Origin: Zafaria ginkgonis
Lineage (GTDB): Bacteria > Actinomycetota > Actinomycetes > Actinomycetales > Micrococcaceae
Direction of reading: 5' to 3'
DNA: 64,000 nucleotides
Assembly (NCBI RefSeq): GCF_039540195.1
Contig: NZ_BAABEO010000008.1
Coordinates: forward strand, 62,001-126,000
This document shows, piece after piece, positions 1 to 7,861 of the stretch. Every line of letters starts with the position of its first letter. The stretch's first letter is position 1. Under the pieces are notes generated by a model. The model was not told the DNA's origin and did no database searches. It saw nothing but the letters and a program-made list of their open reading frames with translations. A program made the position numbers and the translations under genes.

Positions 1-2664
1 CAGGAGCGGCTCCTCATCGAACTGGCCGACATCGGCCCCGGCATGCTGGCGCAGGTGGGTGGCAAGGCCCTGAACCTGGGCGTGTTGCTGGCCGACGGGT
101 TGCCCGTCCCCGGGGGCTTCTGCCTGACCACGGCCGGCTATGCGGCCATGGCGCGCGACGCCGGCCTGGAGGGCCCCGTCGATGCCCTCGGTCCGCTGGA
201 TCCGGCCGACCCCGCTGCGCTGGCCGAGGCGACCGCGCGGATCCGCGCCGCCGTCCATGCCACTGCCGTCCCCCAGCCGGTCGCCGCCGCCGTCCTGGAG
301 GCCTACGCGGGCCTCGGAACCGACGTGCCGGTGGCGGTCCGCTCCTCCGCCACCGCAGAGGACCTTCCCGAGGCGAGCTTCGCCGGCCAGCAGGACAGCT
401 TCCTCAACGTGCGCGGCGCGGATGCGGTGATGGAGGCGGTGCGGGGCTGCTGGGCCTCGCTGTGGACCGACCGCGCCGTGGCCTACCGCGCCGCGCACGG
501 GATCGGCCAGCGCGGGGTGGGCCTTGCCGTCGTCGTGCAGGTGATGGTGCCGGCCGCCGCCGCCGGCGTCCTCTTCACGGCCAACCCCGTCACCGGCACC
601 CGCCGGCAGGCGGTCGTCGACGGCGCGCCGGGGCTGGGCGACGCCGTGGTGTCCGGGGCCGTGGCCCCGGACCACTTCGTGGTGGACACCGGCACCGCGC
701 GGATCCTCGAACGCACGGCCGGCCCGCGGCCCGACGGCGGGGGCCGGGACGGCGGGGGCCCGAACGGCCGGCTGTGCCTGACCGATGCCCAACTGCTGCA
801 GCTGACGGAGCTGGGTGCCAGGGCGGAGGCCCTCTTCGGTTCCCCGCAGGACCTGGAATGGGCCGCCGAGGCGGGCGGCGCCCTCTGGCTCACGCAGTCG
901 CGGGCCATCACGACCCTGTATCCGGTACCGGAGGGACGCGGCTCCGTCGAGGGGTCCCGCGTGTACCTGTGTGCGAGCCTGGCCCAGGGGCTGGTGCGCC
1001 CGCTGACCCCCATGGGAATGGCGGCGATCGCCGGGATGCGGGACGAACGCAGCGGCTGGTTCCTGGCGCAGGCCGGCATGCGGCCCTTCGTGGACCTGAC
1101 CCCGGTGGTGCGCAGCGCCAGCGGGCGGCGCACCATGCTGAGGATGTTCCGCGTGGCCGAGGCCCGCTCGGCCGACCTGCTCCAGACGATCTACGCCGAT
1201 CCCCGCTTCTCCGTCACCCGGGGCGCCCGCTCTCCGAACCTCCTCTCCGGCGGCGGCGCCCGGCAGGTGGGCGCGCTGCTGCTGCGGATCCTTCAGGCCC
1301 TCCTGCGGCCTGAGGCCGCGGTGCGGCGGATCCAGGAGGTGGGGCGCAGGCTGGAACAGGACCTGGCCCTCGCCGAACCGGCCACCCCGGCGCAGCGGCT
1401 GGACCATGTGGAACGGGTGATGTCCACCGCCTTCTTCTCGCTGGTGCCCGGGGTCCTGCCGGCCCCCGCCACCGGGTACGCCCTGCTGGGCGTGGCCCGC
1501 TGGCTGCTGCGCGGGATCGCCGGACCCGGCGAGCTGCAGGCGGTGCTGGCGGGGCTGCCGAACAACGTCACCACCGAAATGGACCTGGAGCTGTGGCGGC
1601 TGGCCGACCGGCTTCGGGCGGACCCCGCCGCGGCGGCGGCCCTGGAGTCCGAACCGGCGGCCGAACTCTCCCGCCGGTACCTGGCCGGCACCCTGCCGGC
1701 GGCCCTGCAGGACGGCCTGGCCGCGTTCCTGGAACGCTACGGGCACCGGGCCGTGGCCGAGATCGACCTGGGCATGCCGCGCTGGTCCGACGATCCGGCG
1801 CACCTGCTCGGCGTCATCGCCAACTACCTGCGGCTCCCCGCGGGCCATCCGACGCCGGAGACCCAGTTCGCGCGGGCCGCGGCGGAGGCGGAAGCCAAGG
1901 TGGCCGACCTCACGGCGCGCGCCCGGGCCCGCGGACGGCTGCGCGGGGCCGCCGTCGGGCTGGCCCTGGCCCGGGCCCGGCAACTGTGCGGGCTGCGCGA
2001 GCAACCCAAGTTCTTCATCATCCTGTCCTTCGCCGCACTGCGCCGCCAACTGGCCGAGGTGGGCGCGGCGCTGGCCTCCGACGGACGGACCGCCCGGCCC
2101 GACGACATCTGGTTCCTGGCCCCGGAGGAGGCCCGGGTGGGCCTGCGCGGGGCGGACCTGGCGGAGATGGTGGAGCGGCGGCGGGCCACCTACGGGCGCG
2201 AACTGCAGCGCCGCTACGTGCCCCGCCTGCTGCTGTCCGACGGGACCGACGTGGAGGCCGCCGCGGCCGCCACCCAGTCCCCACCGTCCGCGGCGGGGGC
2301 CCCGGTTCAGATGCTGCGCGGCAGCCCGGCATCGGCCGGGACGGTCACCGGCAGGGTCCGGGTCATCACCGATCCGGTCGGGGCCCGGCTGGAGCCGGGC
2401 GAGATCCTGGTGGCGCCCTCCACCGACCCCGGCTGGACCCCGCTCTTCCTCACGGCCGGGGCGCTGGTGATGGAGATGGGCGGTGCCATCTCCCACGGGG
2501 CCGTGGTGGCGCGCGAGTACGGGATCCCGGCGGTGGTCGGCGTCCCCGAAGCCACCCTCCACCTGCGGACGGGGCAGACCGTCACCGTGGACGGGGCGGC
2601 GGGAACCGTGGTGGTTGTGCCGGCGGAGGCCGGAGCCGTGGAGGACGGGCCGGCGGACGCCTGA
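1..2664 (+). CDS. Rifampicin phosphotransferase-like / PEP synthase-like enzyme, 5' truncated by window edge
   Basis: Large multidomain phosphotransfer enzyme. The frame is open from base 1 and the residues before the ATG at 43 (ending LADIGPG) resemble the usual start of the family, so the true start probably lies left of the window. In order (numbered from the ATG at 43): an ATP-binding PPDK_N domain at about 1-310 (VRSSATAEDLPEASFAGQQ near 95; DLEWAAEAGGALWLTQSRA closing it), a long helical middle domain, and a C-terminal swivelling phosphohistidine domain with GGAISHGAVVARE, whose His is residue 818. PEP synthases, pyruvate phosphate dikinases and rifampicin phosphotransferases share these parts. 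The middle segment (LAQGLVRPLTPMG; EQPKFFIILSFAALRRQL) resembles the rifampicin phosphotransferase subfamily more than PEP synthase, and the length of about 887 or more aa fits. The substrate is not certain. Confidence 0.8.
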   Translation, partial: QERLLIELADIGPGMLAQVGGKALNLGVLLADGLPVPGGFCLTTAGYAAMARDAGLEGPVDALGPLDPADPAALAEATARIRAAVHATAVPQPVAAAVLEAYAGLGTDVPVAVRSSATAEDLPEASFAGQQDSFLNVRGADAVMEAVRGCWASLWTDRAVAYRAAHGIGQRGVGLAVVVQVMVPAAAAGVLFTANPVTGTRRQAVVDGAPGLGDAVVSGAVAPDHFVVDTGTARILERTAGPRPDGGGRDGGGPNGRLCLTDAQLLQLTELGARAEALFGSPQDLEWAAEAGGALWLTQSRAITTLYPVPEGRGSVEGSRVYLCASLAQGLVRPLTPMGMAAIAGMRDERSGWFLAQAGMRPFVDLTPVVRSASGRRTMLRMFRVAEARSADLLQTIYADPRFSVTRGARSPNLLSGGGARQVGALLLRILQALLRPEAAVRRIQEVGRRLEQDLALAEPATPAQRLDHVERVMSTAFFSLVPGVLPAPATGYALLGVARWLLRGIAGPGELQAVLAGLPNNVTTEMDLELWRLADRLRADPAAAAALESEPAAELSRRYLAGTLPAALQDGLAAFLERYGHRAVAEIDLGMPRWSDDPAHLLGVIANYLRLPAGHPTPETQFARAAAEAEAKVADLTARARARGRLRGAAVGLALARARQLCGLREQPKFFIILSFAALRRQLAEVGAALASDGRTARPDDIWFLAPEEARVGLRGADLAEMVERRRATYGRELQRRYVPRLLLSDGTDVEAAAAATQSPPSAAGAPVQMLRGSPASAGTVTGRVRVITDPVGARLEPGEILVAPSTDPGWTPLFLTAGALVMEMGGAISHGAVVAREYGIPAVVGVPEATLHLRTGQTVTVDGAAGTVVVVPAEAGAVEDGPADA

Positions 2665-2665
2665 A

Positions 2666-2693
2666 GCGAGGGAGGCCTGAACCGGTCCCTCGC
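2666..2693 (+). terminator. Hairpin after the PEP-utilising enzyme
   Basis: GCGAGGGA (2666-2673) pairs with TCCCTCGC (2686-2693) across a 12-nt loop, starting 2 nt after the stop codon. There is no T-run, as is common for actinobacterial terminators. Confidence 0.45.
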
Positions 2694-2828
2694 CCGGAGC
2701 GCAAGCTTCCGAAACACAGGTTTTCGAGTATTCCCTGCTCTTGTCCCCCGCCAGCGAAGACCCCATTCTGAGTCTTGACATGCACACCCGGATTGGGGTC
2801 CGGGTGCATTGAATACTTGGGGGTTGCA

Positions 2829-3911
2829 ATGTCGCAATGCTTTCCGTCCACACGTGTATTAATCGCCAGGTTTGGGGCAGCGGCGATGGCGGGAACCGCC
2901 GCACTGCTGCTCGTCCTCCAGGCCCTGGTCGCGCCGGCCGCCGCGCCGCCGGGCCTTAAACCGCCGGACGCCACACCGCCGTCGTCCTACGCCGCCCCGA
3001 ACATGGTGCACTTCGAGCTCGCGGCCACGAAGTACCTTTCCGCCGTCACCACCGGCAGCGTGCGGGTGCGCACCGGTCCCGGCACGAACTACGCGTCCAT
3101 CACCCTGTTGGTGGAGGGCACGCGGGTCAAGCTGCTGAAGAAGAATTCCAAGGGCTGGTGGCAGGTCACGATCGGCCGCAAGACCGGCTGGATGAAGGGC
3201 TCCTACCTGAAGCTGTCCACCAAGGCCGCCACCAACGCGATCGGCTACCTCGCCTCCGGCAAGGGCTTCGAGGACAACGGGGACAAGGGGCCGAACAAGA
3301 CCTCCCGCGTCGTCCTGACCTACGACGACTGCCCGAAGACCCTGAGCGACTTCAACGCCGTGCTGAAATACGTGCAAGCGAAGAACATCGGGCTGGCCAT
3401 CGCCCCGACCGGCGACTGCATCGCCGACTTCGAGGACCGCTACGGGGTGAACCTGGCCACCCTGGCCCGCGCCAAGGGCCAGTGGGTCATCAACCACTCG
3501 GCCGTCCACCAGGACCTGCGTCCGCTCAGCTGCGCCGCCGCCGCACGGCAGTTGAGGCTCACCGGGGTGAGCACCAACTACGGCCGCCCGCCCCACGGGG
3601 CAGTGGACGGCAGCGTCGAATGCGCCTACGCATCGGCCGGGATGAACATCTGGACCTGGGACGTGAGCACCCAGGACTGGGAGCACGAGAACAAGGCGCT
3701 GACCATCTCCCGTGCCGTCACCAAGGCCAAGCGCGGCTCCTCGGTGCTGATGCACATGTGGACGCCCGGTTTCACCCCGGATGCGATCCGCCAGATCAAG
3801 GAGGGACTGTCCAAGCGCGGGCTCAGCCTCTGCCGCGCCTACCGCGGCATGGACAACGCCGGGGCCATCACGACCACCCCGCGCTACCTGCCGGACTCCC
3901 TGCCCTGCTAG
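2829..3911 (+). CDS. Secreted SH3b-polysaccharide deacetylase (NodB fold) protein
   Basis: Probable exported carbohydrate or peptidoglycan de-N-acetylase, 360 aa. The ATG at 2829 is preferred because it follows a GGGGG stretch and gives a clean signal peptide (Arg residues in the first 16, hydrophobic AGTAALLLVLQALVAPAAA, cleavage near 39). An in-frame TTG at 2775 lies upstream inside a hairpin. An SH3b domain at about 72-130 (VRVRTGPGTNYASI, GWMKGSYL) should bind cell wall. It is followed by a NodB domain at about 158-350 with the expected motifs: TYDDCP (usual TFDDGP, so Cys replaces Gly), the metal-binding HSAVH, GRPPHG, DVSTQDW and VLMHMW. The fusion suggests anchoring to the wall. The gene is convergent with the glycopolymer operon, so a role in trimming that envelope is plausible but inferred. 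Confidence 0.8.
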   Translation: MSQCFPSTRVLIARFGAAAMAGTAALLLVLQALVAPAAAPPGLKPPDATPPSSYAAPNMVHFELAATKYLSAVTTGSVRVRTGPGTNYASITLLVEGTRVKLLKKNSKGWWQVTIGRKTGWMKGSYLKLSTKAATNAIGYLASGKGFEDNGDKGPNKTSRVVLTYDDCPKTLSDFNAVLKYVQAKNIGLAIAPTGDCIADFEDRYGVNLATLARAKGQWVINHSAVHQDLRPLSCAAAARQLRLTGVSTNYGRPPHGAVDGSVECAYASAGMNIWTWDVSTQDWEHENKALTISRAVTKAKRGSSVLMHMWTPGFTPDAIRQIKEGLSKRGLSLCRAYRGMDNAGAITTTPRYLPDSLPC

Positions 3912-3924
3912 CGCGCGGGGCAGA

Positions 3925-4110
3925 CCCTTTCGTGTCGACTGCGTCGCCACGCAGGGACCCGACTGCCCCGCGCTTTGCGGGGGAACGGCCCTTTCGTGTC
4001 GACTGCGTCGCCACGCAGGGACCCGACTGCCCCGCGCTTTGCGGGGGAACGGCCCTTTCGTGTCGACTGCGTCGCCACGCAGGGACCCGACTGCCCCACG
4101 CTTGGCGGGG
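3925..4110. repeat. 64-bp tandem repeat, about 3 copies, each with two hairpins
   Basis: Copies begin at 3925, 3989 and 4053 (exact 64-bp period); the third stops short and diverges near its end. Each unit starts CCCTTTCGTGTCGACTG and holds two stem-loops: CTGCGT-cgcc-ACGCAG and CCCCGC-gcttt-GCGGGG. It lies between the convergent deacetylase (stop 3911) and glycosyltransferase (stop 4112) and may act as a two-way terminator. Confidence 0.9.
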
Positions 4111-4111
4111 C

Positions 4112-5032
4112 TCAGATGACGGGCGGACGGCCGGCCAGGGCCATGCGCAGGTGGGTGCGCCACCTCAGCTTGGGACGCGGGTGCGCGTACCAGGGGCTGG
4201 TCCGCCAGCCGGAGCGCCAGCCGGCGGCGTACTGGCGCAGGCCGCGGCGGTCCTTGCGCAGGCGGATCCCCTCGATCAGCCCCCAGCTGCACACGTAGGC
4301 CCAGCTGAAGGGCCAGTGGAGGTTGCGCCGGGCCAGCCAGACGCGGTTGCGGGCGTTGAGCCGGAAGAACTCCTCGTGCCGGCGCGGGTCCACCACCGGG
4401 TGTCCCACGCGCATGTCACCGGCGTACCAGACACGGTGGCCGGTGTCCCAGACGCGCCAAGCCAGTTCGATGCCCTCGTGGGCGTACCAGAAGCCTCCGG
4501 CCCAGCCGCCGGTCTCATCGAAGATCCGCCGCGGCATGACCAGGCACGTCTCCCCCACGTGGAAGACGTTGCTGGGAACGGAGGCGGTGCGCTTGTTTAG
4601 CCGCGGGATCCAGCGCCGCGGCGAGTCCGCGCGCTCGGGGTCCTCGATGCGCGGCTGCAGCAGGCCCATGTCCGGGTGGCGCTCGAAGCGGCGCGCGGCC
4701 TCCAGCAGGAAGCCGTCGTCGAGCAGCCAGGAGTCGTCGTCGAGGAAGAACAGGTACTGCCCGCGCACGTGCGGGACCCCCGCGTTGCGTCCGGCCGGGA
4801 TGCCCAGGTTTTCGGGCAGGTGCACGGCCTTGAAGCCCTCCGGCAGCCCGGTGGGCTCCCAGCCGTTTCCGACCACCGCGACGTCCAGGTCCACCCCGCG
4901 CTGGGCCAGCAGCGAGTCGAACGCCCGCTGCAGTTCCGCCGGCCGGTTGCCCATGGTGAGGATGACGACGCCGAAGCCGGGCCGGTCGGACGCCCGCGGC
5001 GCGCCTGCCCCGATCGGCTGGACCGCGCTCAT
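4112..5032 (-). CDS. GT2-family glycosyltransferase
   Basis: Family 2 (GT-A fold) glycosyltransferase, 306 aa, cytoplasmic, probably adding a sugar to a surface polymer precursor. N-terminal nucleotide-sugar binding segment GFGVVILTMGNRPAEL; acceptor loop NLGIPAGRNAGV; metal-binding FFLDDDSW near 110-117; general-base region WYAHEGIELAWRVWD. The fold resembles rhamnosyl/galactofuranosyl transferases, but the donor cannot be read from sequence. The start ATG overlaps the stop of the upstream CDP-alcohol phosphotransferase by 4 nt (ATGA), so it is the last gene of the operon that runs down from 8693. The frame stays open upstream, but those codons are out of register with the neighbour's real frame. 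Confidence 0.85.
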   Translation of the reverse strand: MSAVQPIGAGAPRASDRPGFGVVILTMGNRPAELQRAFDSLLAQRGVDLDVAVVGNGWEPTGLPEGFKAVHLPENLGIPAGRNAGVPHVRGQYLFFLDDDSWLLDDGFLLEAARRFERHPDMGLLQPRIEDPERADSPRRWIPRLNKRTASVPSNVFHVGETCLVMPRRIFDETGGWAGGFWYAHEGIELAWRVWDTGHRVWYAGDMRVGHPVVDPRRHEEFFRLNARNRVWLARRNLHWPFSWAYVCSWGLIEGIRLRKDRRGLRQYAAGWRSGWRTSPWYAHPRPKLRWRTHLRMALAGRPPVI

Positions 5033-5895
5033 GCGACCAGCCGGGTGGAAGCCATGTTGGACAGGAAATGCCCGAGGTTCACGAACACGCAGGCCGGAAG
5101 CAGGATCCACAGCATCCACTGCTCCCCCAGCCCCGGGCTGCCCAGCAGCGCCGAGACGATCGAGGCGGCCAGGATCAGCAGGCTCAGCTCGACCGCGTGC
5201 AGCAGCCGGTGGAAGGGCAGGAAGCGGGCCAGCCGGCGCAGCTTGCCCACCAGGGAGGTGGCGGGCACGGCGCGGGCGGCGGCGGTGTCCGGTAGCTTGC
5301 CGAGCCCGGCCATGCCGCGGGCGGCGTGCACCATCAGGGACTGCGAGCGGTTGAGCACCAGCAGGACCGCCACGGCGGCGCCCACGAACAGGATCGCCCA
5401 GGAGTCGGCGCCGAAGGGTGCGCCGCCGGCCAGTTCCAGCGCCACCCGGCAGCCGAGCGCGATCGGCAGCAGCGCCTCGGTGGTGTGGTGGCCGACCATG
5501 TCGATGAAGATGCCCTTGGGGCTCTGCGATTCGCGCCAGCGCGCCACCTCGCCGTCGCTGCAGTCGAAGTACAGCTGCAGCTGGGAGAGCACCACGGCCA
5601 GCAGCGGCCCCCAGATGCCGGGGACCAGCAGGGCCGCGGACATCGCCCAGCCGGAGAGGATCATCAGCCCGGTCACGCCGTTGGCGGTGATGCGGGTGCG
5701 CAGCAGCGCCGCGGTCAGGTAGATGGAGATGTGCCGCAGGTACAGTTCGGCGGTCCAGTGCTCGGCGTTGCGGCGCGCGCGCACCTCCGGGGGCTGGCAG
5801 ACGGCGCGCAGTTGCTCCAGGGTGGGACGGACCGGGCGCGGCCTGCCGTCGCGGCCCATGCGCACCCCGGCCTCGCCGGTGCCTGTGCCGGTCAT
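5029..5895 (-). CDS. CDP-alcohol phosphotransferase family membrane protein
   Basis: Integral membrane enzyme, 288 aa, of the family that moves a substituted phosphate from a CDP-alcohol to an acceptor hydroxyl. The signature runs from D111: D-x2-DG-x2-AR-x8-G-x3-D-x3-H, with D111, D114, G115, A118, R119, G128, D132 and H136. In canonical members the last position is Asp, the proposed general base; here it is His. About five to six hydrophobic segments follow an N-terminal cytoplasmic stretch. ATGA overlaps on both sides lock it between two glycosyltransferases, so it probably attaches an alcohol phosphate to a glycan intermediate rather than making bulk phospholipid. Neither CDP donor nor acceptor can be named. 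Start ATG at 5895 chosen from the 4-nt overlap. Confidence 0.85.
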   Translation of the reverse strand: MTGTGTGEAGVRMGRDGRPRPVRPTLEQLRAVCQPPEVRARRNAEHWTAELYLRHISIYLTAALLRTRITANGVTGLMILSGWAMSAALLVPGIWGPLLAVVLSQLQLYFDCSDGEVARWRESQSPKGIFIDMVGHHTTEALLPIALGCRVALELAGGAPFGADSWAILFVGAAVAVLLVLNRSQSLMVHAARGMAGLGKLPDTAAARAVPATSLVGKLRRLARFLPFHRLLHAVELSLLILAASIVSALLGSPGLGEQWMLWILLPACVFVNLGHFLSNMASTRLVA

Positions 5896-6944
5896 GCGCG
5901 CACCCTTCCCTTGTCCAGCGTGGATCCGGCGCCGGCGGCACGTCCGCGCACGAACCCGACGGCCCACGGGAAGTGGATGGTCGGCAGCACCGCAAGCATC
6001 AGCAGCCGCTCGCGCGGGCTGAGCCTGGACTTGGCGGTGGCCGCGGCGGCAGCCACGCCGCCGAGGTAGGCCACCGGCGCCAGGCGCAGCAGGGCCAGTG
6101 CCGCCGTCGTGCCCCTGGCCGGGGCGGCCGGGCGCACGAACCAGGAAACGACGCCGGCGGCGACGGCGGCGACCACCGCCGGCGGCAGGTCGTGGCGGCG
6201 CGACTTGCCCTCGCGGTGGCGGCGGGCGATCTCGCCGCGCCAAACGCCGGAGGCGTAGGACTGGCGGCGCAGGTCGCGCAGGCGCTCGCGCGGGTAGTAG
6301 ACGGTGCGCAGTTCCGGATCGAACCAGACGGTGCGGCCGGCGTTGCGGATGCGCAGGCACAGCTCCCAGTCCTGGGCGCGCCAGAGCGATTCGTCGTAGT
6401 AGCCGACCTCGTCGAAGACCTCGCGACGGAAGATGCCCAGGTAGGCGGACTCGGCCGGGCCCTCCGGGGCGCCGGAGTGGTAGGCCGCGCCGCCCAAGCC
6501 GGCCGGGGAATGGTAGGCGGCGGCGACGGCGCGCTGCAGCGGGGTCCGGCCCCGGGCGTCCATCAGTCCGCCGACGTCGGAGGCGCCGGTGCGGAACAGC
6601 GTCTCGACGCCGCGCCTGGTGTAGCCGGGGGCCAGCGTGGAGTGCGCGTCCACGCGGATGACCACCGGGTAGCGGGAGGCCTTGATGGCCAGGTTCAGGG
6701 CGATCGGGGTGCGCCCGCGCGGGTTGTGCACGAAGCGCACGCGCGGGTCCTCGGCGTGGAGCTGCTCGACGATGGCGGTGGTGTTGTCCGTGCTGGGTCC
6801 GAGCGCCAGCACGATCTCCTTGTCGCCGTCGTAGTCCTGCGCCAGGATGCTCGCCACGGCCTCGCGGATGTACCCGGCCTCGTTGAGCACGGGCATGACG
6901 TAGGAAACGCCGGGCTGCTGGTCTTCGGTGGTTTCCGGGCTCAC
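5892..6944 (-). CDS. GT2-family glycosyltransferase with C-terminal membrane segments
   Basis: Family 2 glycosyltransferase, 350 aa. GT-A domain at about 1-230: VSYVMPVLNEAGYIREAV, acceptor loop NPRGRTPIALNLAIKAS, the metal-binding motif as RVDAHS (a DxH form of DxD), and AQDWELCLRIRNAG near the catalytic base. The C-terminal third holds two or three hydrophobic segments (PAVVAAVAAGVVSWFV; LAPVAYLGGVAAAAATA; MLAVLPTIHFPWAVGFV), so it should work at the inner membrane face, like exopolysaccharide transferases on lipid-linked intermediates. It overlaps both neighbours by 4 nt, third gene of the operon. Sugar specificity unknown. Confidence 0.85.
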   Translation of the reverse strand: MSPETTEDQQPGVSYVMPVLNEAGYIREAVASILAQDYDGDKEIVLALGPSTDNTTAIVEQLHAEDPRVRFVHNPRGRTPIALNLAIKASRYPVVIRVDAHSTLAPGYTRRGVETLFRTGASDVGGLMDARGRTPLQRAVAAAYHSPAGLGGAAYHSGAPEGPAESAYLGIFRREVFDEVGYYDESLWRAQDWELCLRIRNAGRTVWFDPELRTVYYPRERLRDLRRQSYASGVWRGEIARRHREGKSRRHDLPPAVVAAVAAGVVSWFVRPAAPARGTTAALALLRLAPVAYLGGVAAAAATAKSRLSPRERLLMLAVLPTIHFPWAVGFVRGRAAGAGSTLDKGRVRA

Positions 6945-7861
6945 TTCTTCGATTCCTTGTAGGCCTTCACGACGGCGGCGGGATCCCCGTCCATTTCCAG
7001 CACGCCCTTGTTGATCCAGATCACGCGGCTGCAGGTGTCCAGGATGGACTTCATCGAGTGGGAGACCAGGAACACCGTGCCGGCGTTCTCGCGGATCTCG
7101 CGGATCCTCGCCTCGCTGCGCTGGCGGAAGCGGGCATCGCCCACCGCCAGGGCCTCGTCGACGATGAGGATCTCATGCTGCTTGGACGCGGCGATGGCGA
7201 ACTTCAGGCGCGCGGACATGCCGGAGGAGTACGTCTTCATCGGCAGGTCGATGAAGTCCTCCAGCTCGGCGAAGGTCACGATCTCCTCGCGCAGCGCCTC
7301 GACCTCCTTGCGGGTGTAGCCCAGGGCCAGCCCGCCGAGGGTGATGTTCTTGTCGCCGGACAGGTCCGGGATCAGGGCCGCGCCCACGCCCAGCAGGTTG
7401 GGGCGGGAGGAGGCGTAGACCGCCCCGGAGGCCGGCGGGGTCAGGCCCACGATGGTGCGCATCAGGGTGGACTTGCCCGAGCCGTTGGACCCGATGATGC
7501 CGATGGACTCGTTCTCGTAGGCGGTGAAGGAGACGCCCTTGACGGCGTGCACCTCGCGCAGGCCGCGGGTCCGGGTGAACAGCTTGCGGTTCGCCGCGGA
7601 GCCGGCGGCCTTGCCGCTGGAGTAGACCTTGTACTTCACATGCAGGTCGTCGACCACGACGACGGGGCGGCGGGTGTCCACGGCGTCCGGTTCGGCCTTG
7701 GCCGGCGCGGAATCGACCGGGCGGTCCGGCGACGCCGGGGCGTCCCCGCCGTCGCGGCCCTCCCCCGGCACCTGTCCGGACATGTGCCGCGGTGCGGGCC
7801 CTTCCCCGCCCGGGCCGGGCTCCCGACGGAGCACGTCGTCGAAATTAGTTACCTCGGCCAT
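6941..7861 (-). CDS. ABC transporter ATP-binding protein for glycopolymer export (Wzt/TagH type)
   Basis: ATPase subunit of a polysaccharide or teichoic-acid exporter, 306 aa. The first 65 residues or so are Pro/Gly/Asp-rich and probably disordered. The nucleotide-binding domain has Walker A GSNGSGKST, signature YSSGMSARLKFA, Walker B ILIVDEALAVGD and the switch His in LVSHS. The MSARL signature variant and the DEALAVGD Walker B are typical of Wzt/TagH/RfbE. It lacks the C-terminal carbohydrate-binding domain of O9a-type Wzt. It overlaps the permease gene by 17 nt upstream and the GT2 gene by 4 nt downstream, so the pair forms one transporter. Confidence 0.9.
   Translation of the reverse strand: MAEVTNFDDVLRREPGPGGEGPAPRHMSGQVPGEGRDGGDAPASPDRPVDSAPAKAEPDAVDTRRPVVVVDDLHVKYKVYSSGKAAGSAANRKLFTRTRGLREVHAVKGVSFTAYENESIGIIGSNGSGKSTLMRTIVGLTPPASGAVYASSRPNLLGVGAALIPDLSGDKNITLGGLALGYTRKEVEALREEIVTFAELEDFIDLPMKTYSSGMSARLKFAIAASKQHEILIVDEALAVGDARFRQRSEARIREIRENAGTVFLVSHSMKSILDTCSRVIWINKGVLEMDGDPAAVVKAYKESKK

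Noticed and set aside
2694..2828. Cyclic-di-AMP riboswitch before the SH3b protein gene
   Set aside because: Such riboswitches precede wall-enzyme genes in Actinobacteria, but the short leader shows none of the expected long paired architecture.
3912..4111. Small plus- and minus-strand frames across the 64-bp repeats
   Set aside because: They merely translate the repeat and end at random; no start signal and no recognisable protein.
4112..5995. A 627-codon frame extending the last glycosyltransferase upstream
   Set aside because: Residues beyond 5032 are Arg/Pro/Gly-rich shadow coding antisense to nothing and out of frame with the CDP-alcohol phosphotransferase; the 4-nt overlap start fits.
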